Below are positions 28,798-44,000 of a stretch of 64,000 bases of DNA, piece by piece. The DNA is from Roseibium hamelinense (lineage in GTDB: Bacteria; Pseudomonadota; Alphaproteobacteria; Rhizobiales; Stappiaceae), in NCBI RefSeq assembly GCF_007830545.1, contig NZ_VLLF01000001.1:868001-932000 (forward strand), read 5' to 3'. The position numbers and the translations under genes were made by a program. How positions within the stretch are numbered: position 1 is the stretch's first letter; each line of letters opens with the position of its first letter. Below the pieces are notes generated by a model. That model saw only the letters and a list, made by a program, of their open reading frames with translations. It was not told where the DNA came from and searched no databases.

Positions 28798-28851
28798 TCA
28801 GACCGGATTTTGGCGGGGCCAGAAGCCCGCAGAACTGCACCATGTCGTCAT
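28798..28851 (-). CDS. Possible 17-residue leader peptide downstream of the riboswitch
   Basis: A 17-codon frame begins with ATG directly after GGAGGAGG, one of the strongest ribosome binding sites in the window. It encodes MTTWCSSAGFWPRQNPV, and its stop TGA is followed at once by an in-frame-shifted ATG of the next gene (TGAATG). Another ATG 6 bases later in a different frame would give 42 residues. It may couple translation of the next gene to riboswitch control. Whether the peptide itself matters is unknown. Confidence 0.4.
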   Translation of the reverse strand: MTTWCSSAGFWPRQNPV

Positions 28852-28896
28852 CCTCCTCCGGCACACCCCGTCCGGGTTAAGTTTCACAGTGTCCAT

Positions 28897-29045
28897 GGCA
28901 GGTCTCCTGACTTGCGGGTCGACGCTGGCCTGATCCTTCCCGGGTTTCCCCAGTGGCGTTTTCAGGTTCGCTCACCGCTTACAGTTGCGGGGGCAGTCAC
29001 GGATTTGGCGCCTGATGGCTACACCGCACCGTGTTCCCTTTTCAT
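28897..29045 (-). ncRNA. Cobalamin (B12, AdoCbl) riboswitch
   Basis: Read on the minus strand this region has every hallmark of the class: a GGGAACACGGTG start, AAATCCGTGACTGCCCCCGC followed by AACTGTAAGCGG, then GCCACTGG, a GGGAAGG element, and the closing CGACCCGCAAGTCAGGAGACC before TGCC. It lies about 140 bases upstream of the first supported gene of the uptake operon. Binding of cobalamin should switch the operon off, most likely by hiding the downstream ribosome binding site. Confidence 0.95.
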
Positions 29046-32000
29046 CCCGATCCAAGACATGGAATCGGAAACCATGGACGTCCCAGATGCCGTCACCTGC
29101 GACAGGTTGTCAATGGGGAGGGATACGGACCCGGTATTGGGCGTCAAAAGCGTCTCCGATCATGCCCTCGCCTTTTCACGACCAATCCGCAGGGGATCGC
29201 GTGGAGGGCGCCCAGGTCACGCCTGCCGAATGAAGGGATCCCGCCCGGCCCCGAAGACAGAATTACGGCTCGAGCACGCTCTTCCACCGCGCATCCCTCT
29301 TGCCTTTACCCGCCAAAAAACCTACCTCGGCAAGTATGAAAACACGTCCAACGCCCCCGCGCGCGCAGGCGCGGCCAACCGCCCTTGAAACCCACGGCAT
29401 CTCCCGCCAGGACGAGTACGCCTGGCTGCGCGCAGACAACTGGCAGGAGGTCATGCGCGACCCGTCGGTGCTCGCCGATGACATCCGTGCCTATCTGGAG
29501 GCGGAAAACGCCTATCAGCAAGCGGTGATGGCGCCGACCCAGGACTTGCAGGATACGCTGTTTGCCGAAATGCGCGGCCGCATAAAAGAAGATGACAGCT
29601 CCGTCCCCTCCCCCGATGGCCCCTATGCCTACGGTGTCAAATACGAGACCGGCGGGCAGCAGCCGATTTTCTTCCGCACCCCGCGCGAGGGCGGCGCGGA
29701 AACCGTGCTCTTGCACGGCGACAAGGAGGCCGAGGGCAAAGCCTATTTCAAGATTGGCGCCGTCAGCCAGTCGCCGGATCACAAGCTGCTGGCCTGGGCC
29801 GTCGATGACAAGGGCTCTGAGTATTTCAGCTTTCAGCTGCGCGACCTTGGGACCGGCAAGGATATGGGCTACCGCATCGAGGACACCGGCGGCGGCGGCG
29901 TGTTTTCCAAAGACAGCAAATACATGTTCTACATCCGGCTGGACGCAAATCACCGGCCGTCCAAGCTGTTTCGCCATGAGATCGGCACCGATCCGACGGG
30001 AGATGTCCTTGTCTATGAGGAAAAGGATCCCGGCTTTTTCATGGGCGTCGGCAAGACCCAATCCGGCGACACGATCCTGATCGACATTCACGATCACGAG
30101 ACCTCAGAAGTGTGGATGATCCCGGCCGACCAGCCGCTGAGCCCGCCGGTGCTGATCGCCCCGCGCGACACAAGCGTCGAATACTCGGTCGAGGACCATG
30201 GCGACACGCTTTACATCCTGACGAATCTCGGCGACGCAGAGGATTTCAAGATCGTCACTGCGCCGAAAGCGACACCGGGGCGGGAGTTCTGGAAAGACCT
30301 GATCCCGCACAAGCCGGGCTGCCTGATCCTGTCCCTGACAGTCTACAAGACCTTCATGACCCGGCTGGAGCGTGAAAACGGCCTGCCGCGCATTGTGATC
30401 CGCCGCCTTGCCGACAATGTCGAGCATGAAGTGGCGTTTGACGAAGAAGCCTATTCCCTGGGCATGGGCGACGGCTACGAGTTCGATACCCAAACGATCC
30501 GGTTCTCCTATTCGTCCATGACCACACCGTCGCAGACCTTCGACTACAATGTCGAAACCCGTGAACGGGTGCTGCGCAAGGAACAGGAGGTCCCGTCCGG
30601 CCACACAGCGGACGATTATGTCACCCGGCGGCTTCAGGCGCCGGCGGCGGACGGTGAAACGGTGCCGATTTCCCTGTTTTATCACAAGGACACGCCGCTG
30701 GACGGCTCCGCCCCCTGTCTGCTTTACGGCTACGGGTCCTATGGCATTTCGATCCCCGCAAGCTTCAACACCAATGCCTTGTCGCTGGCGAACCGCGGCT
30801 TTGTCTATGCGATAGCCCATATCCGCGGCGGCAAGGACAAGGGTTTCCGCTGGTACAAGGCCGGACGCCGGGAGCACAAAAAGAACACCTTCACCGACTT
30901 CATAGCCGCGGCCGATCATCTGGTGGCGGAACACTTCACCGCCTATGACAAAATCATCGCGCAGGGCGGATCCGCCGGCGGCATGCTGATGGGTGCAATT
31001 TCCAACATCGCCCCGGAGAAATTCGCCGGGATCATCGCTGAAGTGCCGTTTGTCGACGTCCTCAACACCATGCTGGACGACACGCTGCCGCTGACCCCGC
31101 CGGAATGGCCGGAATGGGGCAACCCGATCACCGACAAGGCCGCCTATGAGTACATTGCGTCCTATTCTCCCTATGACAATGTGGAGGCCAAGGCCTACCC
31201 CGCGATCCTGGCAGTGGGCGGTTTGACCGATCCGCGCGTCACCTATTGGGAGCCGGCCAAATGGGTCGCCAAGCTGCGCGAGACCAAAACCGGTGACAGC
31301 CTGCTGATGCTCAAGACCAACATGGATGCGGGTCATGGCGGCGCGTCAGGACGGTTCGACCGGCTGAAGGAAGTCGCCTTGAACCAAGCTTTCGCGCTGA
31401 TGGTGGCCGGAAAGGCTTAACGCGCCCCGCGCGTTGAATGTCCGAATTTTTAACAATATAGTACGCAGATGCCGGACTGTTGACACGGTCCGGCATTTTC
31501 TTTTTCCCAAGAACGCGTAGGCTTGCTGCCAAGCAAGTCGACAACCTCGGAGCGCCGACATGACGAAAACACCGCGCCGACCTCTCCGCCGCGCCGTTTT
31601 CGGCATGGCCGCCGGCTTGAGCCTTGCCGCCACCTGCCTTACCGCCCTAAGCCTTGTGCCGCAGACCGCATCGGCCGAGGAGCTGACCTGGGCGTCTCCC
31701 ACAGATCCGCAGACCATGGACCCCCATGCGCTGAGTTCCGCAGCGGTGCTCGGGTTTTTGAACAATGTCTATGAAGGTCTGGTCCGCCGCGACCAGAACA
31801 TGGCCATTGAGCCGGCGCTTGCCACCCGCTGGGAACCGCTCGGGCCGGATGGCTGGCGGTTTCACCTGCGCGAAGGCGTGAGGTTTCACGACGGCGCGGA
31901 GCTGACCGCCGAAGACGTTCTGTTTTCTTATGAGCGCGCAATCTCCGAACAATCGGATGTGCAATCATGGTTTTCCTCGATCGAGGCGGTCAACATCGTC

Positions 32001-35000
32001 GACGATTACACGATCGATTTTCTGACAAACGCGCCGAACCCGATCTTCCCGGACTCCATCGCCAATTTCATGATCATGGACAAGGACTGGGCCGAGAAGC
32101 ACGACGCAACCCGTCCTGCCCGCGACACCCAGACCTTTGCCACCTTGATGACCAACGGCACCGGCCCGTTCAAGGTGACATCGCGCGAACCCGGCGTGCA
32201 GACGGTTCTGGAGCCCTTCGACGGCTGGTGGGATGCAGCAACGCACAACCTGACCAAGGCCACTTTCATTCCGGTGTCCAACCCTGCAACATCGGTCGCA
32301 GCGCTTATGAGCGGCCAGGTGGACATGATCAATCCGGTACCGGTCCAGGACATCAGCCGGGTTGCCGGGAACCCTGAACTCTCCCTGCATCAGGGCATCG
32401 AAGCCCGTGTCATCATGCTCGGCTTTGGCCACGACCATGACACGCTGCGCTTTTCGGCAGAGACCGAGGGCAAAAACCCGTTCCAGGATGTGCGCGTGCG
32501 CAAAGCTGTGCAAAAGGCCATTGATGCGGATGCCATTGTCGACAAGATCATGCGCGGCAATGCGGAAGTCGCCTCGCAGCTGGTGAGCCCGCAAATGAAG
32601 GGCTACAGCGAAAAAGCGTCTGAGAGAGACGCGTTCGATCCGGAGGCCGCAAAAGCGCTTCTGGCAGAGGCCGGGTATCCGGAGGGATTTTCCTTTGGCC
32701 TTGCCTGCCCGAATGACCGCTACATCAATGACGAGGCAATCTGCAAAGCGGTTGCCGCCATGCTGGCCAAAGCGGGCCTCAGAGCCGAGCTGACCGCGAT
32801 GCCGGTGCGCTCCTACTGGCCGGAGCTGCGCGAGGGCAATTTCGACATGTATCTTCTCGGATGGTCACCTGGGACGTTCGATGCCGAGCACCCCTTGCGC
32901 TTTCTGGTGGCCACGCCGGACGCGGACAAAAAACTCGGCAGCTGGAACTTTGGCGGCTATTCAGACGAAAAAATTGATGAGCTGCTGCCGAAGATCCAGA
33001 GCGAGATAGACCCGGCCGCACGCCAGGCGATGCTGGACGAAACCGCGGCCAAAGTGAAACAAGACGTGGTCTATGTGCCCTTGCACATCCAGCCGCTGCT
33101 GTGGGGGGCGCGATCCAATATCAGCCTCACGCAGCGCGCCGACAATTTCGTCATCTTGCGCTGGATAAATGTGAACTGACGCAGCTATCGGACAAGACCG
33201 GCTTGCCCAGTTGTGATCGCGGCGGCGTCCTGCGGTGGTTGGCAAAACATCAGAAGCGCGCTAGGCGTTGACGATAAAATCTTGACGGAGCAGCTGCCGT
33301 CGCTTGCAAGGAGATGCCAGGGTGTTTGTTACAAAAATCAAGAGCTTTCTGGCATGTGGGCTGGCCGTTGTAACGCTCGCCGGATGCCAGGCGGGCGGCG
33401 GCGCCGAGCAGCTGGCCGACACGGTCCTGTTTGCACCGACACCAAACGCCTCGCGCAACGTGCCGGCGACCTATGGCACACCCTATGACTGCCGCACCTT
33501 CCAGGGCTCCGGCTACAAGGGCATTGCCGGCGGAAAGCGCCAGCTGTTCAGCCAAAGCTGGAACGTGTCCCGCGCGGGCTGTTTCAAGACCGAGCAGGAA
33601 TGCCAGGCCTTCCTGGTTGTCATGCGCCAGTATATCGACATTCCAGGTTATATCGGCTGCCGGCCTTACACGTCTTCCGGCCGCAGCCGAACAATCTGAC
33701 ACAAGAAACTGCTTCAAAAACAACCGCCATCCGCTTTGGCGCCGGTTACTCCGGAACCGCGGGGATCGCCTCGAGATAGGCAGCGATCGCAGCCCTGTCT
33801 TCAGGTCCCAGGCGGGCCATGTTCTCCTGAACGGACACCATCTCGCCGCCAACGGAATCATAGTCAGGCGTGAAGCCACTCTCCAGATAATACGCGATGT
33901 CGGACGCGCTCCAGCTGGACAGGCCGGCGGGGGTGATGTCCGGCACCGTACCCTCACCGGTCGCCGCCGGGGCGCCGCCCAGCCATCTGGCAAGTTCAAG
34001 CCCGCCAATAGCATCCCGCGGGGTATGGCATTCGCCGCAATGACCCGGCCCTTCGACCAGATAGCGACCCTTTTGCCAGACCTCCAGATCCTCCACCTCG
34101 ACGGACGGTTGCAGCACCACCGGTGCGGGGTCAACGAACACCAGCTTCCAAAGGCCAATACCGCGCCGGATGTTGTAAGGGAAAGACAGCTCATGAGTGG
34201 CTGCCTTTCCTGTGACCTGCGGCAGCGTCTTCATGTAGGCAAACAGATCCGACACGTCCTGAAGTTCCATGCGGGCATAGGACGTGTAGGGAAACGCCGG
34301 ATAGTAGTTTGCTCCGTTCGGGGCGGTTCCATGCAGCATGGCGCTTGCAAAATCACGCAGGCTCCAGCTGCCAATCCCGTCCTCAGACGACTGGGAGATA
34401 TTCGGAGCGACAAACACGCCGAACGGCGTTTCCAGCCGCAGGCCGCCGCCGAGCAGCAGCTTGTCATCGCCCTTCGCCTCGGGTGCGGCATGGCAGGAGG
34501 CACAGCCCCCCGCCCAAAACCACTTTTCACCGAGCTCCGCGCTGCCGGGCGGAAGAGCCGCAATTTGTTCTTCAGAGACTTCCGCACCGGCCGACATCAC
34601 ATAAAGCGCCACAGCCGCAGCAAGTCCGATGGCGATGAGCCCGTAAAGAACCGTTTTCAAGCGTCCCTCCCCAAAAAGGCAGCAGCCCGCACGCGCGCTC
34701 TGCCTGAATCAGTCAGCGCCAAGTCAGTGCCAAGTTAGCGTTTGACCCGGTAGCCTTCGTGGCAGGACTTGCAAGTTGCCAGAACCGGCCCGAATGCCGC
34801 TTTGAACGCATCCAGATCAACCGGTCCCTCGCGGCCAGCCGCCTGAAACGCGGCTTGCGCAGGTGATGCAAATTTTTCAAGCTCCGCCTGCCACTCGACC
34901 GGATTGTCCCAGATCGCTGGCGCTGCGGTCGTATCGCCGGTGTTGGAGCCTTCGGGGAAGAAGCTGCCGTACGACTGCGAGGCCGCATACATGGTCGCGA

Positions 35001-38000
35001 TCGCCGCCTTGCCGGCTGCCGGGGTGTAGTCGATTTCACCCTTCAACATGCCGCCGCCGAGACCGGCAGCTGCGCCGACCGACTGCATGATTGCCTTGCG
35101 GGTCTGGATCGGGTCGTCCGCCGCCGTTGCCGCACCCCCTCCGAAAGCCGCCGCCATAGCAGCGCCGCCCGCCAATGCCAAAGCCAATTTCCGCATGCGT
35201 CCTGTCTCCTCTCCTCAAGCCGCGAGTGCGCAACCTATGCCGCCAATTCAGGCAGGATTACGCCCGAAGAGGAAATCACGCCCACGTGATAGAACCATGT
35301 CACGGATTACCGGCACAAAAAACCCCGGCCCTTTCGAGCCGGGGTTCGAAGGTCCTGCGGACCAAAGACAAATGCCTCAGGAAGCGGCTTCGTACATCTC
35401 CAGGACGTAGTCCCAGTTGATCATGTTGTCGATAAACGCCTCAAGGTATTTCGGGCGCGCATTGCGGTAATCGATGTAGTAGGAGTGCTCCCACACGTCG
35501 CAGCCGAGGATCGGCGTTGCGCCGTGAACCAGCGGGTTTTCGCCGTTCGGGGTCTTCATGATCTCCAGCTTGCCGTCCTTGACCGCGAGCCACGCCCAGC
35601 CGGACCCGAACTGGCCAACGCCGGCCGCGATGAAGTCTGCACGGAACTTGTCGTAGCCGCCCAGATCGCTATCGGTCTTGGAAGCCAGAGCACCTGGAAG
35701 CGAGGTGCCGCCACCGTCCTTTTTCATCCATTTCCAGAAGTGGATGTGGTTGTAGTGCTGACCCGCATTGTTAAAGAGCGGCGCATTCTTGCCGTAGCTC
35801 TCTTTCACGATCTCTTCGAGAGACTTGCCTTCAAGACCGCTGCCGGCGAGCAACTCGTTGCCTTTGGTGACATAGGCCTGATGGTGTTTGTCGTGGTGAA
35901 ACTCGAGTGTTTCTGCGGACATGTAAGGCGCAAGGGCGTCATAGGCATAAGGGAGGTCGGGCAATTCAAAGGACATATCAAAACTCCTCAAGGGTCTACA
36001 GACCAGCACGCCGCGCTTCGTAATAAGCGGAAGCCAACACCGTGCGTCGTGCGGCAAAATAGGCATCCACACGCCTTTGGGCAATGTCTCTGGGTCAGAA
36101 TTGCAAAATTTTATTCGGGTTTTTCCGGATGCCGCGTTCAGCGCTTCTTGGGCTGAAAAGCATTTCTTATCAATGTGGAATCGAAATTCACCGGCATCTG
36201 CCCCTCAACCGCGTAGATGTACAGCGCGGCCCGCAGGATCGCGCTCAAGGTGGTGATCACGACGCTGCAAAACACGATCCAGCTTCCGGCGATGGCAAAC
36301 GCAATGACCGCGGTTTCCGGTGAGGTCTCTATTTGCATGAAGCCGACAAAAAGCAACGGCAGGGCAACAATGAAACTGATGAAATTCAGCGCGCCGAGCC
36401 CGATATGGCCCACCAGCGCCTCGCCCCAGGTCTTGCGCACTGCCGCCACCGAGCGTTTCACGGCTTCGATCGGGCCGACACCATCGACCACCAGAACCGG
36501 GACCGCAAAGTAAGTCGCAACAGCCCATCCGGCGCCCAAAAGACTGACGAAGAAGCTGGCCAGTCCTTTGAGACGTTGCTCGATCTGTTCCAGAATGAAG
36601 CCGACCAGCGCGGTCACGAAAGCCCAGGCGAGGATCTGCGGCAGATTCCGTGTCGCAACTTTCAGCCCGTCCATCAGGGTGGGATCCGACCCGGCGAACC
36701 GGATCATCGCGCAGGCCAGCAGCGCGGCGTTGAAATAGATCATCACGAAATAGCTGACAAAGTAGATCGCGAAAATGATCGCCAGGAACCGCGGGTCGTT
36801 CTCCGGATTCGGGTTGTCCTGCAAGGATTCCAGAAAGGCCTGTGCCTCGCCCGAAGCGTAGAGCGGATAGAAGGTCCCGCCCAGGATGGCGGCCAGCGCC
36901 AGGGCGCTCATGATCGGAAACAGAAGCATTTCCTTGTCGAGCATCAGAACGCGCCAGCATGCCGCGCCCAATTTCAACGCACGATCAAACCGCTCAAACA
37001 TGATCTTCGGTCCCCTAACAGCGGACGATTGCCTGCCCAAAATTGCCCTTAGGGAACCACAGGTGTGTTGTCACGCTGTTAACCCGATAGAGGTTTTTTG
37101 AGCGCAGCGGAAAAGGGTGATCGTGTCACACCGGCGGGCGCGGTGCGTCTCTCCACATGTAAAGACCACCCAACTCCGCAAATGACCTGCCAGCCGCTTG
37201 CGCGGCACGCCTGGCAGGTGAAGCTGAAACAAACGGTAATTGCTTGATTCGAAATGTGAATATGATGTTCCGCCCAACTCGGGGGCTGCTCGCTTGTGCG
37301 TTGGCCCTCACATTTTTTTGCGCTCTGCCTCCTGCCTACGGCGCCCAGAGCCTGCGCGTCGTTGACGGGGACACGCTGGAGCTTGATGGCGAGAAAATCC
37401 GTCTTGCCGGCATTGATGCGCCTGAGCTTGGCCAAACATGCCTCACCTTGACCGGCACGCCCTGGCGTTGCGGCCAGTCGGCGAAAAAGCAGCTTCAAAA
37501 ACTTGCCAAGACCGGGCCGGTGGAGTGCCGCGGCGCCGAGCGCGACGCTTATGGCAGACGCATTGCGACCTGCTTTTCCGGAGGCCGGGATTTGAACGCG
37601 GCACTGGTCCGGTCGGGATATGCCTTTGCCTTTGTCAAATACGACAGCACCTATGAGGCTGATGAGCAGCTTGCCCGCCAGTCCGGTGCCGGTGTGTGGG
37701 CCGGTGTTGCCGAAGCCCCGTGGGACTACCGCGCGGCGAAATGGCAAAGCGCCGGGCAGACCGCCCCGCAGGGCTGTACCATCAAGGGCAATATTTCCAG
37801 CCGCGGGCGGATCTATCACATGCCGTGGTCGCCGTCCTATGCCCGCACCCGCATCAATGAGGCCAAGGGCGAGCGCTGGTTCTGTTCCGAGGACGAGGCA
37901 CTCGCAGCGGGCTGGCGGGCCGCCCGGGGATCCTGACGATCACGCCGGGGGCGGCGGAGTTCTTCAGCGGTTTGTGACCACCTGGCGTGCTCCGAATCTG

Positions 38001-41000
38001 GTATTCAGATCCGGCCTGACACCAATGGAGCGCTGCATGCAGTTTCGGGGTCTGATTGTCTTTCTGGTTGCCGTGACGATGGGCACGCAGGTTTTTGCAA
38101 AACCGCCTGTCGCGATCGGCTGGGCGGATCTGAAAGACCCGCACGCCGAATTCAACGACCCTTTTGAGGCACTGGGTATTTTTGAGCTGCAGTCTTTGAG
38201 CACCTATCTGCGAGCGGGCCAGCAACTGCAAGATCTGGACCTTGACGATGCAACACGCAAACGCCTTGAAAACCGGCGCCGCATTGCAGCAAACTCTTTG
38301 AAGAACAAGGGGTATGACGCGCAACGGCTGGTCGATCAGCGCTTCGTGGTCGCCGAGAAGCGCGCCCGGGCGGGCGTTGCCGGCAATCCGGACCTCGATG
38401 GCAAGCCGGTGAAACTGTCCGGGTTTGTTATCCCCGCGCCCCCCGGAGCTTCAGGAAAGCCGCGCGCCTATCTGGTGCCGGAACTTGGCATGTGTGCCCA
38501 TGTGCCGCCGCCGCCCGCCAACAATCTAGTCCTGGCACACCTGCCCGGCAGCACCCCCGTGCTGCCGCTGTTTACCCAGATCACCGTCACCGGCACGCTG
38601 ACCAAACAGCTGCAGGAACAAACCATGCGTGTTGTCGACGGTCCCGTGCGGATGATCAGCCTCTGGACCCTGGACGCCACCGGGCTCGAAATCCCGCAGG
38701 CAAACTGACCCGCGTCACCCCATCAGTTGTATTCACCAAAAAATACACTCGTATAAACACGCAATCTGACGTATCGTAAGTTGAAGCCCTTCGATATCCG
38801 TTACTCAGGTTGATCCCGCACTGTTTGCCTTGAAACTTGCCGCATTGTTGTTTGCACAGCCGCATCCGGGCACTGCTTCCCCGCAGATGCAGTTTTCGGC
38901 CAGCCTCGCCCCACAGCATTCGAAGGCCTACTACGTCGATCAGGCGCACAAATATTTTGACACCCTCGACAGTTTTGCGCCGCGGTCTTCGCAGCCGGCT
39001 TATGCCTCCCATGTCCTACGCTGGGAGTGGCCGCCTTGGCTCTATTTGACCGGACACAAGGACCATTTCATGGTGATGGACAAGCTGGTGGTTCTCTTCC
39101 CGGCCCGCGTCACCGACCGGACCTGCCGTGCCTTCGAGGTTCAGCCGTTTGCGCGCTGCCGGGTGACTTTTGAATTCGACTGGACCGGTGCGCGCACGCC
39201 AATTTATGAGGAGTTCACCTTCAATAGCGCGGGTGAAATCACCTTTGTCGAAGTATGGTCGGACGCCCCCGGCCTGCGTCCCATGGCGGTTCTGTCTGAT
39301 CCCTGGGCCGAGGACCCGGCGGTTGACCGGCTGTCCACCCGGGTGCCGGGCCTTGGCCGGGCAGACGGCAGATACCAGCTTGATCAGTTGAAGATGCTTG
39401 CCACAGGCGACACCGGCCTGGCATCGCTGAACCTGCGCCTTGAGGCTCCGATGATTGCCTGGGCCTATGAATGCGGCCGGTTTTTTTTCGCCGATTTCCT
39501 GCCCGCCACGCTGGCCCGCCTGATCAACCGAGCCGGTGTATCCGACACCTGAAAAGCGCATCAGGTGCGCGTTTCTTTCAAAAGATCACAGATAATCGCA
39601 AGAATGTGAGCGAAAATTGAAACCTGTGATCTTCAACACGGTTTTACAGCCTCACCTAACGTATCTCTGTTCTTGCAGTCAGGAACGGCTGCGTAAAAAA
39701 CAGAGGAGAATAGAAATGTCATTGTTTAAAACACTCGGGCTGACAATCGCGACAGCGGGAACACTCTTCGCCGCAACGTTAATGTCTGCAAATGCAGGTC
39801 CGGGCATGGGCTCTAGCCTTGTCGAATGCTACAATAACTGGATCAATTACTGTGATGAGCACACAGCCGGTTATCCGAATAACTGTTACACCGAAAGCCT
39901 GAACATGTGTGACGAAACGCATTCGGCCGCGATTTCCGAAATCCCCGGCTACAAGGTCCAGGCCATGAAGCGCAACAGCCTGCGCAAAGCGAAACCTGCC
40001 CGTGCAACCTTGAAAGCCCCTGCCGTGAACCCGGTCCGCCTTGCCAACTAAAAAGCCTGACCCCGTAAAAAAGCCCTGCAGCGGACGCGCTGCGGGGCTT
40101 TTTCGTTTCAAACTGCAACAGTTCCACAGCCTATACTTGGCCCTATCGCTCCGCCCGCGGCCCGCTTATGGTGTGGCGTCTTTTGATTTCAGGTATTTCA
40201 ACCCGTGTTTCGCACTCCCTCCCCGGCTCGTCCGGTGCCGCTTGCTTTCGGTGGTTTTATCGCTCTCGCCGCAGCCATGGGGATCGGCCGCTTCGTCTAT
40301 ACGCCGATCCTGCCGGCGATGGCGGCAGGAATTCCACTTCCGCCGACCGAGGCCGGCTTGATCGCCTCGGCCAATTTCCTGGGCTATTTGACCGGCGCTC
40401 TGACGGCATCCGCGGGCCTGTTCGCCCGGCATCCGCGCTGGTGGTTTTTGACGGGGATGGCCATAAGTGCGCTGACAAGCGGCGCCATGGGGCTGACCCC
40501 GGCATTTGGGGTGCTGGCGGCGCTGCGATTTGTCAGCGGACTGGCAAGCGCTTTCGTGCTGGTATTTGCCTCCACAGTGGTGCTGGAGCGTTTGCAGGCC
40601 GCAGGCCGGCCGGGCCTGTCTGCGCTCCATTTTGGTGGTGTCGGTGCGGGCATTGCGTTTTCAGCGATGCTGATCGCAAGCCTCGAAGCGGGCAGTGCCT
40701 CCTGGCCGCAGCTGTGGTTCGCAAGCGCGCTTGCCACCCTTGTCTTTCTGGCTGTGGCTCTTGTGCTGGTCCCGGCAGAACCGGCTGCAGATCGGCCGGC
40801 CATGGACGGACCGGCAGCGCAAACACATCCGGACACGGCGCAAAAGCCTCCGGCAGCGCAGGCCACACCGCCGCTTTGGACCGCGCCCCTCGTGCGGCTT
40901 GTGCTGGCATATGGCCTGTTCGGTTTTGGTTATGTGATCACGGCCACATTCGTCTCGGTCATCGCGGCGGAAGATCCCGCCATGGCCCCGGTCCAGCATC

Positions 41001-44000
41001 TGGTGTGGCTGGTGGTCGGGCTCGCCGCCGCGCCCTCGATCTACCTGTGGAACGCCGTTTCAAGCCGTCTCGGCTCGGCATCGGCCTTTGCGCTTGCCTG
41101 CCTGGCCGAGGCGGCAGGCGTCACCTTGACCGTTGCCGGATTCGGACCGTTCTGGCTGATGTTCGGCGCCGCGCTGTTGGGCGGCACTTTCATGGGCATC
41201 ACCGCACTTGGCCTGACGCAGGCGCGCAGCCTCAGCCCGGCCCATGCCAGCCGCCTTCTGGCGCTGATGACCGCCAGTTTTGGACTGGGCCAGATGATCG
41301 GCCCTTTCGTTGCCGGAACCTTGCGCGAGGCGACTGGGTCCTATGCGGCGGCATCGCTGATCGCGGCCGCCGCGCTGGTTGTTGCCAGCGCGCTTGTGTT
41401 CCGCTCGGATCAGGCGTGGGCAAACTCCCAATAAAGCTCGCGCGCTTTTGCGGCGATCGGTCCCGGCTGCAGATCGCGCTCCTCGATGCGCTTGACCGGC
41501 GACACCTTGTTGTAGTTACCGGTCGAAAAGATCTCGTCGGCGTCCAGAAAGTCCTGATAGGCCAGTGTGCGCTCATGCACAGCATAACCGGCCTCCCTCA
41601 GCAGCTTGATCACCCTCTGGCGGGTGATGCCATTCAAAAAGGTGCCGTTCGGCGCCGGGGTGTGCACGTCGCCATCCTTGGCCATGAAGATATTCGCCGA
41701 CGTCAGCTCCGCGACATTGCCGAGCATGTCGAGCACGACGGCGTTGTCGAAGCCGCGTTTCCGGGCTTCCATCATCGCGCGTGCGTTGTTCGGATAAAGG
41801 CAGCCCGCCTTGGCGTTGACCGGCATGCATTCCATGGTCGGGCGGCGGAACGGCGACAAGGTGATGGCCGCGGCCACGTCCTTCGGCGCCATCGGCGCAT
41901 CGAACAGGCACAGGCAAAACCGCGTGCTGTCCGGATCCGGCGCAATCACGCCTGCCCCATCGGCCTCGGCCCAGTACATCGGCTTCACATAGAGCTGCTG
42001 GCTGGCGGCGAATTTGGCAGCCCCGTCCCAAGTCAGCTCGGCGATCGCCTCTGCCTTCATGCCGGGTTTGAGCCCGAGCGCCTCGGCCGAATCGTTTGTG
42101 CGCTGCGCATGCAGCAAAAGGTCCGGTGCCACACCGTCGAACACCCGGGCGCCGTCAAACACGCTTGAGCCGAGCCAGGCCGCATGGGAGCGCGGTCCCA
42201 TCATCGGCGGATTGCCCTCATGCCAGGTGCCATCGATCCAGGTCCAGGTTTGGCTCAGCTCGCCCATTGCGCATTTCCTCATCTTGCCGGCTTCCGGCTG
42301 ACGTCATTTTTGTCAGGCTGCTAAAAAACGACGAACACCGGCCCAGGTCAACATTCTCCCACCAGATCGCCGGAGATCGCAGATTCTCTTTTCAATCAGC
42401 CGCCATGAGCGGAAAATCATCACCTTCTGGATTGCAAAACCGCAGTTTTCATTCTCTCAAAGACGCCTTTCGGGCGCAACAGAGGGAATAAGCGGACGGG
42501 ACCGGAGCCGGGCTTTTCAAAGCGTACGTTTTCTGTTCTATTTCTGTTCCTGATCCGATCTTTTATCCACAGCCGGGCCACCCCCGGTCCGCAACACATT
42601 GAGATATCTTTATGGACCAACGCATTTCCATGATCACGCTGGCAGTTGCCGATCTGCCGAAAGCACGCTCTTTTTTCGAAACCGGACTGGGCTGGACCGC
42701 ACAGGAAGCCCCGAGCGACGACATCGTGTTTTATCAGACCGGCGGCAGTGTCCTTGCCCTTTATAAACGCGACGCGCTCAACCGCGAACTCGGGCGACAT
42801 GTTCCCGAACAGGCGCTTGGTGCCATTACCCTTGCCTACAACGCCCGCTCCGAAGAAGAGGTTGAGGTGACGTTTCAGCGGGCTGTCGATGCCGGTGCCG
42901 CAATCGTCAAACGTCCCGAAAAGGCCTTTTGGGGCGGTCATTCGTCCTATGTCGAAATTCCAGGCGGCCATCTGCTGGAGATCGCGTTCAACCCGTTCTG
43001 GGCCCTTGATAAAGATGGCAATGTCGACCTTTCTGCTGCAGCGCCGTGAAATTTGGCGCAAGCGCGATCATTGTGCACTGCGCAATGGCTTGACGGCGCC
43101 CGGAAGACCCTGTTTTCTGACCTGCAAACAGAACAACAGGTACCGGGGGAGAGTGCGATGGCGCATGCCGCTTATGTCTTTGATGCGTATGGCACATTGT
43201 TCGATGTTCACGCGGCCGTGCGGAAATACTCGGAAAGTGTCGGCCCGGATGCGGCCCGCCTGTCCCAGATCTGGCGTGAAAAACAGCTGGAATATTCCTG
43301 GGTCCGGGCCCTCATGGGGCATTACCGGGATTTTTGGGAACTGACCCAGGAAGCGCTGGACACTGCCTTTGCCTTGACCCCCAGCGCAGATGCCGCGCTG
43401 AAAAGCGATCTTTTGAACGCTTATTGGACGCTTGATTGCTATCAGGAGGTTCCGCAGGTTCTGACCGAGCTGAAAAACACCGGGGCGAAACTCGCCATCT
43501 TGTCGAACGGCTCGCCGGCGATGCTTGATGCGGCGGTCAATGCGGCCGGGTTGACCGACCTGTTCGACGAGGTGTTTTCGGTCGACGACCTGCGCACCTT
43601 CAAGACCGACCCGAAGGTCTATGAGTTGGTCACCACCCAGTTCCGAATCTACCCGGATACGGTGTCGTTTCAGTCTTCCAACCGCTGGGACATTGCCGGC
43701 GCGACCGCATTCGGCTTCCGCACGGTGTGGATGAACCGGACGGGAATGCCGGACGAATATGCCGATCTGGCTCCCGCGGCCGTCCTGAAAGACCTGACCG
43801 GTCTGCCGCCCCTGGGCTAACAAACCGGTCGCAAAACAGGCCGAAAGGCGGGTCAGGCCGGTTAAAATGCGTAGGCGGCGCCGATCATCAGACGATGATT
43901 TGCCGCCGTCCGCTTAACGTTTGTGCCGTTATAGTTGTCCTTTGAGTTGACGATACCGGTCAGGGAATAATCCAGCCGCAGCCGCCATTTTTCTGCAAAG